From: Gymnothorax reevesii
Lineage: Eukaryota; Chordata; Actinopteri; Anguilliformes; Muraenidae
Direction of reading: 5' to 3'
Length of the DNA: 64,000 nt
Assembly (NCBI GenBank): GCA_029721435.1
Contig: CM056573.1
Span: forward strand, 97,545,947-97,609,946
Shown here: positions 34,708-46,939 of the stretch, piece after piece
How positions within the stretch are numbered: the first letter of the stretch is position 1
How the letters are laid out: the number at the start of each line of letters is the position of its first letter
Position numbers and translations under genes: made by a program
Notes under the pieces: generated by a model
The model's database searches: none
Seen by the model: only the letters and a program-made list of their open reading frames with translations
What the model was told of the DNA's origin: nothing

Positions 34708-37700
34708 GTAATGTTTTATCCTTGTTGGTTTGATCTTGTCTCTGTGGCTTTCCATGCAAAAGAGACTTTGATGAGTTGCCACTCTTGCTTCTTTCTGCAA
34801 GAGAGTAATATTATGTATTTGTTTAATATTTAATCTGAACGTAACATCTTACCCATGCTTCTGATTAAATATTCCATGTAGGAACGCCTGGGTACACCAG
34901 AAAATGTCTGTTCCTCAGAGTCTTGGGAAGACTTGCCCTGCAGGCTGTTGGATACTGAACTGAGTGAAGAGACCACGTCCCAAGCAGAGGTCATGGTGGA
35001 TTCGCTTGTGCTTGGCTGCGATTCTCCTGACACTGGTGGGTAGACTACCACAGTACCTGTTTTTTTTTTTAATTTGTTTATATCTGAAGAGTCTTGGCTG
35101 GTTTTTCTAGTGCTGCTCATTTGAATTGTAACAAAGAGAAACATATCACTAATGATTATATCCATTCAGCTATATGAACATTGACTCATGTTCATTATCA
35201 TAATATGGATTCAGAGATTTTCCCCCCTCTTTTTAGTCTTGTAATTTAACTTTTTTGTTATTCAATGAAATTCTGTTGATACCATTGTGTCAAAGAATAT
35301 GTTGAGGAGAGTGAAGATCCTGAGGTCCAGAAAGCTTTCCAAAAAATGAAGAAGTTGGACAAAATATTGGCACTAAGAACCTCTAAGGAAAAGGAAATCA
35401 AGAAGCAAGGGAGGGAACTCCATCAAAAATTATGGAAAGAATTGCAGGTAAGAAAATCATAGTGTGTAGAATATTTATGTAGACAATGTCTTCCAGTGAT
35501 GGACGGTGCGGAATGATGCTTTTGTTCTAAAATTTAGTGTTCAACAATGCAATTGGTGTGCGGTGTTGATGCGGTGTTGGCGGTGTTGATTATTTCACTA
35601 CATTACCTTTATGCTTTTTAATCTAAAGCTTAAGGCAGCAAGTCTGTTGGATCAGGTCTTTGAAACAGCTACACAACAAATTAGTCAAGGTGCAAATCAT
35701 ATAGGGCATCAGTCAGCTCAGTCATGAACAAGTAATGCGTAAACTACATGGTTGGAATATGTCAGCTGAATTAAAGTGTCACAAAATGACAGGCAATTAA
35801 ACAAATGGAAGATTGCAATTAAAAGGAAACACTACAAAGAAAGAACAGCTATGATGCCACTGGCGGAAAGATTCAAAGACTTAAGGGGACTTTCACTTTC
35901 AGGAGTTGAAGCCAGTGGAGGCGCTGGAACGGTCTGATGAAGCTGAAAATACAAGACTATTTTTGACCTTGTCATCAATCAGTAAGTACTTTGATACATG
36001 CAGCAGAATTCAGGCCTATTTGCCAGCAGATGCTGTAGATCTGTGAGAAATGGAACAGCGTTTCAGTCCATTACCTCTCATTTTTGATAAATTGGTCAAT
36101 TAATTCCACAGCTGGTAGCAGTTCATTCTTCCTGGTCAGTTGTATGAAAGAGTTTGACTACAGGACCCAGTGCTTGTGTAATGCAGATTGAAACCTTGCA
36201 AATATTTCATTTTGTTCCTATTAGATTTCTGAGTACATTGCAAAGTAAATTAGGCTTGGCTCTCCATTGTGGGAACAAGACTAGGCCAAAAATAGTACAT
36301 GACTGGACTGTGTTCACAGCTATTCTTGTTGAAAGTGGGTAAACATCAACACTCAACAGAGTCGGTCTTCAGTCACAGAAGTACATTTGTACAGCTGGCT
36401 CAAGCTGTGTTGACTTTTAGCCGTAAAATGAACTCTCCAAACACCCATCAGTAAGTTATCCAGCAAATATTGACCACTATTTTTGGCTGATAGCTTTGAT
36501 CCTAAACCTAGCAATATTATCACTAACACACTTAGCTAGCCTAGCAATATCACAGCAACAATTAATGACTTGTTTAGTACATGCAGATGTACACATTAGT
36601 CCAAATTCAAAGTCGCTGATCAACTAACCTAGCGGGCTCATATTAAGTTACCTAATAGGCAAATGTGGAAGTTAATCCCATCCATTGAAATAGCCGAATG
36701 GAAAACAGACATTAGCACAGCTGCTGTGAATTCCTCAGTCTGCAGACATTGACTAGCTAAGGTTAATTGCCTCTTACTAATTAATTTGATGAACATCTTG
36801 CCAACATTAATAATTTTTGAAACCATAAGTTAACGGCACATGTAGGAGTGAGCCTGGCTAAGTAATAAGTTAATATCTGTGTTTTGCTTAACATATTGCA
36901 TTATTATTACAGCTGAACAGTACTGGTTAAGTTATTTGATAACCACAAATAGCAGTAGCCTGGATTAATCTGCAAGTCAGATTTTCAACCTTTGCAGTCT
37001 CATTGTGACTATCACATCCTACGACAGGCTAAGTAGACGACGGAACACAAACACACCCCTATTCACCACGCTGAATTAATGTTAGTTGGCTCGATGTTTT
37101 GAGTACAATTTATTTGTGAGATATCGATTGATAACATGTTAGCTATGCTACCCAGGTAACGCAGTCTGTGAGCAAGCTACCTTTTCTTGCAGCAATGTGT
37201 TCAGTGGATGTTCGTAAACTCAGGTGAACCTAGGAGAATAGTGACCATTGTTAACTAGCAAAACATCTGACCAACAATGAATAAGCTGGAATAGCTGGGA
37301 TAATCCAGGTCAAAATCTAGACGACGTATAAAAACCTAGTGACCTGCCTTGCTGTCTACTGTCTGCAAAGGAAGCTGTTGTTCATAAACGGTGTTTTACT
37401 CAAAATGGAACCTTATAAGACTTGGATATTAAGGCCATCTATTTAACTTGCACTTATGTCAGGAATTGTTCCTACTTGCCATGCCTCTAGTCTTTACTCA
37501 ACCAGCTGAAACACTATTGCGATCGTCAAAATTTCTCCCCTGTCAAATAACCTTTCTATCTGCGTTCTTGCCCTAATAAAGGCTTCAAAAGAAACTTTAG
37601 TCTCTGATAAGCAGAAACAATCCCTCACGTAAATACGGCTGTCTAGGTATGGAGCTCGCCATCATACATTAACCATACTATGTATAGTGAGTAATAACCA

Positions 37701-40700
37701 TGGTTTCCAAGTTTAGTGTTGTATTTGATTGGTGAAATAGTTTAAGTTGCAGCTGCCTAGCCAGCATGATCTAACTTGCTGGTTAGCTTTGCTGTTGGCT
37801 AGCTGGCAATTTGAAGCAATAGTCCGTGTCAACTGAGCTGAAATTAGCCTGCATGATTATCCATGAATAACGTCACTGTATAAAAACTGTAACACCATGG
37901 CCAACATAACTAAAATTGACAGCATTTTAAGCGTTTGAAAATTGAGACAGCCTCAATTTTCTCTTGGGAATGCGCATTTTATGACTTAAACTGCAGTCTA
38001 TATTGGCAGCTCCGTAGGTTCGGAGACACTGCCAAAATATGCGGTAGGACCCTCTTACACCATCAAAGCTTCCTGTTGACATAAATGCAGACTGTTTGAA
38101 GCTGTTCATTTTGAAGTGTCAGCAGCCAATGGGGAAACTCTAACACTTGATTGACTAATGATGTAACTCATCATTCACTCAGTTGCAGACTTTCACGTTT
38201 GATAGGACTGTCCCCTGCTTTGCTGTGGTTTAGACGAAGAAAGGGTCAGGTCATAGTCATGGTAGCCTGCAGGTCCTTCACCATTCCACACTTTGTCTGA
38301 ATTGGTGCATTTCGGTGTTTCTGTTCTCTTTGTGTAGCTTTTGATTCCGGCGAGGAGCTGGATTATCCCTCTTTGTTCGAAACTCAGATTCCAGATGATC
38401 AGGGTGAAGGGGATCCCAGCTGCAGGAGGGACAGTAAGTAATTCCAAGGCACAAAGACCATCAGATATACTAATAAATGGACTTTTGCAGCCAGTCCCAG
38501 GAAGCTGTAAATATAGGGGATGACATTAATAACATTTATTTGAAATAAGTGACATTTAGGCATTGAGAGCTATGGTAATTTATTTAGCCATTTTTCATCA
38601 TGGTTCTTCTAGATGGGATCAATAAGGATATAGAAATGTGAGTATTCGATATAAATCCAGATTATCAAATTTGTGCTTTACATTTTGGGACGTACTCACC
38701 TAAATTAAATTAACATCACCACGGCCCAGGATGGAACATTGCTGTGTTTGCACAAGAATGAACATTAAGTTTATATAGTGCTTTCTCATAGATAATCTAC
38801 AGACATATGGGGGAATCTTACCTCACCACCACCAATCTGTAACTCCCTCCTGGGTGATGCACAGCAGAAATTTCATGCCAAAACGCTCAACACACATCAG
38901 CTACCATGCAGAAGGAGATGACAATTTGCATAGCCAATTAAATAATACATCAATAAGATATAAATTTGTTTTACATTCATTGTGTTTTTGAGAAGTTGAT
39001 CGTGATGACGGCTGTGGTACTTTTCCACTTAATTAAAATGTGTTCCTCTGAAGTAGGCTTTAAAATTAATTTGTTTGTTATAATTCTTGGTAAGAAAGGC
39101 ATGTCAGAGAATTGTCATTTTCTGCTGATCAAGTAGCCCAAATTAATCATTTGATAAATTTAATTGTATTGGGTCTCAAGTGCCCTTGAATTTTAGTCCG
39201 GTCATGCTGCTTTCACTAATTTGCACTAGATGGCGACAGATATCCATTTAGTAAAGTGAAGATGACTTGAACTGAGCATGTTTTTCAAACTACAGTGCTG
39301 GATACCATTGCATGGTTCTTCTTTTCTTTCATGAGCCCTTGGATTTGTTAATAAATATTTCTATTCAACATTGAAATTGCTGCCAAGTGTATTTGCGTCT
39401 TTGATTATTACTCAAATGCAGTTGTTACTGTTGTGGATTTAAATTTGTTTGACACCCCTTTATACAACCCCAATTCTGAAATAGTTGGGACGAAGTGTAA
39501 ATTGTGAATAAAATCAAAATGAGCCTATATATGTTATTTACAATAGAACATAGATAACATCTCAATTGTTGAAACTGAGACATTTAACATTTTTATCCAC
39601 AAAATGAGCTTATTTCAAATTTTCTGGCTGCAGCAGTTCTCAAAAAAGTTGGGACACAGGCAAAAAGAGCTGAAAAAGATATTGATATAGAAGAGAATCA
39701 GCTGAAAGAACAAAGCAAGTAATTAAGTTAACTGGCATCAGGTTTGTAACATGACTGGCTATAAAAGGGATGTCTTAGAGAGGCTGAGTCTCTCGGACGT
39801 AAAGATGGCCAGAGGTTCTCCAACCTGTGAAGGCTTGCGTAAAAAAAATTTTGGAATACTTTAAAAACAATGTTCCTCAACGTGAAATTGCAAAGGCTTT
39901 GAAGGTCTCTTCATCGATAGTGCATAACATCAAACGATTCAGAGAAACTGGAAAAATCTCTGTGCGTAAGAGACAAGGCCGAAGACTTTTCCTGGATGCC
40001 CGTGATCTTCGGGGCCTCAGATGTCACTGCCTCACTCACCGGCATGATTCTGTCATTGACATTACTAAATGGGCTCAGAAATACTTCAAGAAGCCACTGC
40101 CTGTAAACACAGTCCACCGTGCCATCAACAGATGCCACCTAAAACTCAATCAAAAAAAGGAAGTCAATGATGAGCATGATCCAGAAGCACCACTGTGTTC
40201 TGTGGGCCAAGGCTCATTTAAAATGGACTGTAGCAAAGTTGCAAAGTGTCCTGTGGTCAGACGAGTCCAAATTTGACATTCTTGTTGGAAATCATGGGCG
40301 TCGTGTCCTCTGGGCTAAAGAGGAGAAAGACCACCTCTCCTGTTATCAGCGTTCAGTTCAAAAGCCAGCATCTCTGATGGTATGGAGATGCATTTCTGCA
40401 AATGGTGTGGGACACTTGCATGTTTTAGAATGCACCATGAATGCTGAAGGGTATATAAAGGTTTTAGAGCAACATATGCTCACCCCCTGACAACATCTAC
40501 TCCAGGGAAGGCATTGTTTATTTCCACAGTACAATGCAACACCACATCCTGCAGCTATTACAACAGCATTGCTTTGTAGTAGAAGAGTCCATGTGCTGAA
40601 GTGGCCTGCCTGCAGTCCTGATTTTTCACCAATTGAGAACATTTGGTACATAATTAAGCAAAAAGTCTGTCAAAGTAGACCCAAAACTCTCCAGCAGCTG

Positions 40701-41632
40701 GAAGCCTGTATTAAACAAGTGGGATCAAATTCCAATGGCTAAACTCAAAAAAGTTGTCTTCTCAATGCTCAGACGCCTCCACTCTGTGTTTAAAAGGGGG
40801 GATGCTACACCATGGTAAACAGGCCCCTGTCCCAACTTTTTAAAGACCTGAAGGAGCCATCAAATTTGAAGTGGAAGCTCATTTTGTGGATGAAATGGTA
40901 AAATTTCCCAGTTTCAACATTTGCTATGTTATCTTTGTTCTATTGTGAATAAAATACTGGCTGATGTGATTTGAAAGTCATTGCGTTTTGATTTTATTCA
41001 CAATTTACACTTTGTTCCAACTGTTTCGGAATTGGGGTTGTAAAAAGGAAAGCACATGTGAAACAATAGAGGCTGTTATTTGCCTCCTTACCACGTCCGA
41101 TGGGATGGGCTAGTTCCCTGCAGTTTACTATGTGAAAACACTTAAATTTACTTTAACATGCATTTGCTTGGTCTTCAGGTAGAGCAGACCACAATAAAGT
41201 GGCAGATTCCCCTGAAGCGGCTGGCAATGAGAGGCTGGGAGATCAGACCGAGGGCAGGCAATGCAGAGTTGACAAAGGCAAGAAGAAACAAGACTTTGTG
41301 AAGAAAAACATTGAGGTATGCCAGGCACGGCTAGGCACTCTCCACAGACATGCAGCAGCTGACTTAAATCTACAAGTCTAACAGCGATAATCAGTTTATG
41401 TTCAACTGTATAAATCATCCGTCAGTTGAAATTAAAAGTATGTGTTCAGTCCATGTGAACATGATTGAACAGAACATTGATGCGAGCAGCCAGTTGCAAG
41501 GGCTTGATGCAAGTGTATGGAAAATGGCAGCTGGCACGGGAGGCGGGGAGCCAGGTGTGTATGACTGACGCGGAGAAGGCGCGGCTGAAAGAAATCCTCC
41601 AGGACCTGGACTGTGCGGAACAGGAGGACCAG
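34543..41632 (+). CDS. fsip1: FSIP1, fibrous sheath-interacting protein 1 (partial, exons 1-7 of coding part)
   Basis: Seven exons join in phase: 34543-34707, 34882-35035, 35296-35447, 35903-35981, 38338-38433, 41179-41315 and 41531-41632. They give 885 bases, 295 codons, without a stop. The start [20 protein letters not shown] followed by RPGSR is the conserved FSIP1 N-terminus. The heart of the protein, [14 protein letters not shown] then EKEIKKQG, is its conserved coiled-coil region. [15 protein letters not shown] and [13 protein letters not shown] follow in the family order. In mammals FSIP1 binds the sperm-tail fibrous sheath protein AKAP4 and is testis-enriched; the exact molecular role is unclear. 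The ATG lies right behind an AG, so a 5' UTR exon is upstream. The C-terminal half was not found downstream. Assignment rests on memory of the family, not a search. Confidence 0.88.
34882..35035 (+). CDS. fsip1: fsip1 coding exon 2
   Basis: Acceptor CATGTAG/GAACGC, donor CACTG/GTGGG. Acidic stretch ([18 protein letters not shown]). Leaves phase 1. Confidence 0.82.
35296..35447 (+). CDS. fsip1: fsip1 coding exon 3
   Basis: Encodes the conserved coiled-coil ([21 protein letters not shown]). Donor TTGCAG/GTAAGA is strong. The acceptor CAAAG/AATATG is weak but gives the correct phase (GAA codon split). Confidence 0.85.
35903..35981 (+). CDS. fsip1: fsip1 coding exon 4
   Basis: Acceptor TTTCACTTTCAG, donor AATCA/GTAAGT. 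Encodes [19 protein letters not shown], matching the order seen in mammalian FSIP1. Confidence 0.82.
35982..38337 (+). other. fsip1 intron 4
   Basis: 2.36 kb without a recognised transposon or frame. Confidence 0.7.
38338..38433 (+). CDS. fsip1: fsip1 coding exon 5
   Basis: Acceptor TTCTCTTTGTGTAG, donor GGGACA/GTAAGT. Encodes [17 protein letters not shown]. FxTQIP is conserved in the family. Confidence 0.85.
39465..41040 (+). mobile_element. Tc1-like element, family 2, copy A (plus), in fsip1 intron 5
   Basis: TA flanks at 39463-39464 and 41041-41042. Inverted ends CAACCCCAATTCTGAAATAG and CAACCCCAATTCCGAAACAG, with AAGTGTAAATTGTGAATAAA inside both arms. 1576 bp, full length, carrying a dead transposase. 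Confidence 0.93.
39805..40818 (+). pseudogene. Tc1 transposase, family 2, copy A (dead)
   Basis: Starts [13 protein letters not shown] helix-turn-helix region follows in a shifted frame ([20 protein letters not shown]) and then the catalytic part. The first Asp is in WSDESKF. The second catalytic Asp is changed to Tyr (FPQYNATPH in place of QDN). The Glu is in SPIENIW. There are at least two frameshifts (near 39838 and about 40165-40270) and stops near 40488 and 40740. It cannot be active. Confidence 0.92.
41042..41178 (+). other. Rest of fsip1 intron 5 after the Tc1 copy
   Basis: Short spacer leading to the exon 6 acceptor. Its pyrimidine tract is TTGCTTGGTCTTCAG. Confidence 0.6.
41179..41315 (+). 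CDS. fsip1: fsip1 coding exon 6
   Basis: Acceptor TTGGTCTTCAG, donor ATTGAG/GTATGC. Ends [11 protein letters not shown], the conserved QDFIKRNIE-type segment. Lies between two inverted Tc1 copies. Confidence 0.86.
41531..41632 (+). CDS. fsip1: fsip1 coding exon 7
   Basis: Acceptor chosen at AATGGCAG/CTGGCACGG because it keeps phase 0 and gives LAREAGSQ directly after KKNIE, as in the family. Donor GACCAG/GTATGT. Encodes [13 protein letters not shown]. Confidence 0.84.
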
Positions 41633-41859
41633 GTATGTTCTGACTGGCTCAACAGGGTTCACAAGATTATCTGCTTAACATCAGCTGCTTTGATGAGGCC
41701 TGCAGTCATCAAGTTCATCTTGGTGTCAAAGAGCTGTCTGCTCTACAAAACATTCATGCTCTACAAACAAAGTGTCATTTAGCAGTAAATTAATAAATAC
41801 TCTGCCACTCAGATAGTTAATCAAGGAATTAGTTATTGGGTTTGCAGCGCTTCATTTTA

Positions 41860-43337
41860 AAACCCCAATTCCAAAATAGTTGGGAACAAAGTGTAAATTG
41901 TGAATAAAATCAAAATGCAATGACTTTCAAATCACACCAGCCAGTATTTTATTCACTGTAGAACAGAGAACATTGCAAATGTTAAAACTTAGAAATTTTA
42001 CAATTTTATCCACAAAATGAGCTCATTTCAAATTTGATGGCTGCTACAGGTCTCAAAAAAGTTGGGACAGGGGCCTGTTTACCATGGTGTAGCATCCCCT
42101 CTTTTTAACACCGAGTGGAGGCATCTGAGCATTGAGAAGTGTCATATGCACCAAATTTTCTCAATCGGTGAAAGATCAGGACTACAGGCAGGCCAGTTCA
42201 GCACACAAACTCTTCTACTATGAAGCCATGCTGTTGTAATAGCTGCAGGATGTGGTATTGCATTGTCTTGCTGAAATACACAAGACCTTCCCTGGAATAG
42301 ATTTCGTCTGGAGGGGAGCATATATTGCTCTAAAACCTTTATATACCTTTCAACATTCATGGTGCTTTTTAAAACATGCAAGTGTCCCACACCATATGCA
42401 CTAATGCATCCCAGTACCATTAGAGATGCTTGCTTTTGAACTGAACGCTGATAACAGGAGGGGTGGTCTTTCTCCTCTTTAGCCCAGAGGACACGACGCC
42501 CATGATTTCGAACAAGATTGTCAAATTTGGACTCGTCTGACCACAGGGCACTTTGCGACTTTGCTACAGTCCATTTTAAATGAGCCTTGGCCCACAGAAC
42601 AGAGCGGCACTTCTGGATCATGCTCAACAATGGCGTCCTTTTTGCATAATAGAGTTTTAGGTAGCATCTGTGGATGGCAAGGTGGACTGTGTTGACAGAC
42701 AGTGATTGTTGAAGTATTCCTGGGCCCAATTAGTAATGTCAATGACAGAATCATGAAGGTGAGTGATGCAGTGGCGTCTGAGGGCCGGAAGATCACAGGC
42801 ATCCAGTAAAGGTCTTCGGCCTTGTCCCTTACGCGCAGAGATTTTTCCGGTTTCTCTGAATATTTTGATGATGTCATGCACTATCGTTGTTGAGACCCCA
42901 AAACCTTTGCAATTTCACGTTGAGGAACATTGTTTCTAAAGTATGTCACAATTTTTTTTACACAAGCCTTCACAGGTTGGAGAGCCTCTGGCCATGTTTA
43001 CTTCTGAGAAACTCAGCCACTCTCAGACATTCCTTTTATAGCCAATTATGTTACACACCTAATGCCAGTTAACCTAATTACTTGCTAAATGTTCTCTTCT
43101 ATACTAATAGCTTTCTCAGCCCTTTTACTTGTGTCCCAACTTTTGAGACCTGTTGCAGTCAGAAAATTTCAAATTTCATCTTGTGGATAAAAATGTAAAA
43201 TGTCTCAGTTTCAACATTTGAAATGTTATCTAGGTTCTATTTTAAATAACATAATGGCTCATGTGATCTGAAAGTCATTGCATTTTGATTTTGCTCACAA
43301 TTTACTCTTCGTCCCAACTATTTCAGAATTGGGGTTG
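41860..43337 (-). mobile_element. Tc1-like element, family 2, copy B (minus), downstream of exon 7
   Basis: Same family as copy A in opposite orientation. TA at 41858-41859 and 43338-43339, ends AAACCCCAATTCC and CAACCCCAATTCTG. At 1478 bp it is 98 bases shorter than copy A, owing to a deletion in the 3' part of the transposase. Confidence 0.92.
42080..42995 (-). pseudogene. Tc1 transposase, family 2, copy B (truncated)
   Basis: Start ATG complement at 42993-42995. An N-terminal frame (42881-42657) and a catalytic frame (42729-42142) overlap with a shift. The first Asp (WSDESKF), second Asp (QQDNAIPH) and Glu (SPIEKIW) are all kept. About 98 bases after IEKIW are deleted, so the C-terminus is lost. 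Confidence 0.9.
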
Positions 43338-43466
43338 TACATGGCCTCATTATTTGGGATTTCCTGTTTCTTAAAATATTACAAATACTTCCTTGAGCTA
43401 TCTAGATCAGGGAGTTAAGTTGGCCTTGGCCAGTAAGCTGCTGTTATCAAGGAACATTTTTATACC

Positions 43467-44620
43467 CCCGACGACAAAATGTTGGGGGTATATAGTTATG
43501 TACCAAGAATTCTGTCCGTCATTTCGTTGCTCCGTCATTCCGTCCGAAGACATTATTTGTCCAATCGATATCTCAAATATTATTAATTGGATTCTATTCA
43601 AATATGGCACTCACATTCTCTACCACAGTGGGAGGTACAGTGCAAAGTGTCGGCCATCTGGGACCGTCCGTCCGTTCGTCATTCCGTCACATTATTTGTC
43701 TGATCAATATCTCAAATATTATTTATCGGATTCTTTTCAAATTTGGCCCACATATTCGCTACCACAGGGAGAGGTGCGGTGCAAAGTGTCGGCCACCTGG
43801 GACCATCCGTCATTCTGTCATTCTGTCTGAAGACATTAATTTCCGATTTATATCTTGAATATTATTCATTGGATTCTTTTCAAATTTGGCGCACACATTC
43901 TCGACCACAGGGGGAGGTGCAGTGCAAAGTGTTGGCCATTTGGGACTGTTCGTGTGTCCGTCATTCTGTCATTCCGTCACATTATTTGTCCGATCGTTAT
44001 CTCAAATATTATTCTTGTCAAATTTGGCGCACATGTTCTCTACCACAGGGAGAGAATGTTGACCATCTGGGATGTTTTTTTCACCAAGATATCGCCGTGT
44101 TTCTGTTCTTGGACTTGCAAATTTTCAAATGGGTTCAATGTCAATTTGTCCGATCGATATTACAAATATTATACATTGGATTCTTCTCAAATTTGGCACA
44201 CATATTCGCTTCCACAGGAAAAGGTGCTGTGCAAAGTGTTGGCCATTTGGGATGATATCTCCCAAAAATATCGCTGTTTTCCCGTTTTTGGAGTTAAACA
44301 TTTTCAAGTGGGCTCAATGTCAATTTGTCTGATCGATATCACAAATATTATACTTCAGATTCTTTTTGCATTTCACACACACACACATTCTCTACCATAG
44401 GGACAGGTGCAGTGCAAAGTGTTGGCCATCTGGGATGATTTCTCGCAAAAATATCGCCGTTTTCCTGTTTTTGGACTTACAAATTTTCAAATTGGTTCAA
44501 TGTCAATTTGTCCGATCGATATTGCAAATATTATACATTGGATTCTTTTCAAATCTGCCACACATAGTCGCTAACACCTGGAAAGGTGCAGTGCTACGTG
44601 TCATAGATGTGTTGTTATTT
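43467..44620 (+). repeat. Tandem array of seven units, period growing from 139 to 183 bases
   Basis: The motif ATATCTCAAATATTAT (or a close variant) recurs at 43568, 43707, 43850, 43997, 44157, 44336 and 44519. Each is followed by GGATTCTTTTCAAATTTGGC, a ‘CTACCACAGGGA’ box and GTGCAAAGTGT(C/T)GGCCAT. Units 1-4 have GTCCGTCATTCCGTC between them. Later units carry an extra piece (ATATCGCCGTTTTCCTGTTTTTGGACTT). The array starts with a hairpin, ATACCCCCGACGA...GTTGGGGGTAT. Confidence 0.92.
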
Positions 44621-44639
44621 TGGAGCTGATTCAGATTCT

Positions 44640-46930
44640 GGCCCGACATGTAGGTCATGCCTTTACTTAGCCAGACTGATTCCATCTTTGCAGGGGAGTT
44701 TGCCTCAGGGTGGCCATTTTTAAAAGCTACTATTAACCAGATGTCAGCTACTATTTACAGTTCATGGGGGTCCTTGCGCGTTTCTTGAAAATGACAGAAA
44801 TGTGTGGGATTGTTATAAATTTTGTATGAAGAATTTGCCTGGTTAAGGGGAGCATGTTAGATAGAAAGCTCATTATTTACTCCATACCTCTGTACTCCCA
44901 TCCCCCCCCCCCGCCCCCCTTAACCCCACTGCAACACTTCATTTTCAAACCCTTTTTTATATGACATCCATATGTTAAAGTCCCCATCGTGGTAGATTTA
45001 CTCCTGACCAGGATTTCCTTTTTTCTTGGCTTGAAAATTCAGCTAGACTAAATGGTTGGGTTAAATGGGTACATGAACATGAAAGTTGATTAACTAGCAG
45101 ATCTGAGCTACCCTACTGGGATTTATGAGCATTTAATTATGCCATAGCCTGTGCTCAAGATGCGCAATGCATGTTCATTACGGGCTTATTTGCATGACAT
45201 TTATGATAAGCCATATCCAATGTGCAGAAAAAAATTAACAAATCATGGATACAGAGAAAATAAATGCAGTATGCCTTACATGCAACGGAGGAAGTCTAAA
45301 CAAGGGATGGGACTGACCGTCACCACCAAAAATGCTGTCAATTATTGTTCATCTCCCCTTTGATTTGGTTTTGCACTTGAATTTATGCTTGTCATGAGCA
45401 CTGGTTGGGCCCCATATCCCAAGGAATACTGAGGTTTTCAGTTTGAGTTTATGCTGCTATATTCACTGCCATTGTTTTTCAGCTTGACTCTCAGGGCTTC
45501 CCTCTGAAAAGTTGTTAGGCTTGGTGGCAAGTATTTTTTCGGGCGCCCAGCGGCGGCCAACAAGTGTGTTTTTTTTTTTGACGGAGGCCCGACGCAGACC
45601 AGCAACTGACTGATGGCTGGGCCCTATAGGTAACAGATTTATGAATGGAGTAGTAAAATTTAGAGGGTTAGATTCCATAGGGCCCTGCATTGAATCAGTG
45701 TTAGAATTTGAAAATATGCCAACGTAATCATGTGTTCTTATAAGAAATTTATTCAACATATAAACATCAACAATAGCAGATGCTCATAAATCGTTGCAGT
45801 CTTGAAATGCTGTTTTAACAACCACAAAATCAATACAATTGAAATGGATAATATCAAGTGTTCTCACCAATAAACTTGAATAAAGTTCTTGTAGCAACTG
45901 AATCTTAAAACAAGCCTTTAAATTCTGGTCACATTTAACAAAAAGATAAATTATAATAAATAAGCAACAAAAAGCAGTGGATATTTTGCCGTGAACCGGT
46001 TTTACATTTCTTTGGCTATTTGGCCGTGTCTTCTGGTACACATGTGCAGTTGTATCATTTTCAGACTTTGACCCTTTCGCCAAGCTGATCTGCCAGCAAG
46101 CAATTTCTGTCGCTATTTAACCGTGAACATACTGGCAGGACTGCCAGCTAAACAGTACGCAAACTATTTTACTGTGAAGACGTTGCAGCAGCGGCAAGTT
46201 GTTTTGCTGATCTCTGGCAATATTTTATAATGAGAACTGGGCATAATCTAGGTGGCTTTCAGGATCTATCAGATTGGGGAAACCGGTGTTGTTTAGCAGC
46301 AAGCCTATCTGGAGAATTGATAATTGACTGCGTGAATTTTTGTGCATATAGAGATAACGAGTGGCCAAATTAGGCAGTACTTTTTAAGGTCAGTTTGACC
46401 TAAAATGACTGCTATAAATGATCTCTCTATATACAAAAAATTGCACACACAATTTGTGTTCATTTGGTAGGGGAGAGTGGGGGCATACGGGTCAGCGGGG
46501 CAAGCGGATAACGGACATTTTCCTCTGTTGCACTGTAGTCCGGAGGTTGCGGTTTGGTACACAGGCACGGTGTCCCGCCATCCGCTCGGCATTTAATTTC
46601 CAGAGCGATCGGACCTATCTTGGCGGAGAGCAACAACAAATCAGGATGTTGTAGGAATTTTGATTTTAATATTCCAAGTATTACCTTCACAAGAGAAACT
46701 CGGACGACTCAGAGGAAAAAATCAGTCGGAGGCAGAGAAGTTAATATCAAAGCCAAAAATTGTTTACTAATTTTCTGCAGAAAAGAAGAATCCCCATACA
46801 CAGCAAAGTCAAGCAGCAAAATGGAGGATGATACAGTTAGAAACTCTCTGGTTTTTATGGGGACACTCCATGACATTCTCCTCCCCCCGCGCTGATTTAC
46901 ACATCATGAGAGCCCTCGCCGTCTCATGCA
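44640..46930. other. No gene recognised
   Basis: Possible remaining fsip1 exons were looked for but not found. Contains a C-rich run near 44901 and a T-run near 45571. Confidence 0.45.
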
Positions 46931-46939
46931 ACCGCGTCA

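Noticed and set aside
41465..41782. Longer reading of fsip1 exon 7 from 41465
   Set aside because: Starting at the AG before 41471 breaks the phase. The acceptor at 41530 keeps phase 0 and the family order.
43393..44629. Several long overlapping plus-strand frames
   Set aside because: They are the repeated translation of the tandem array in different frames, not a protein family.
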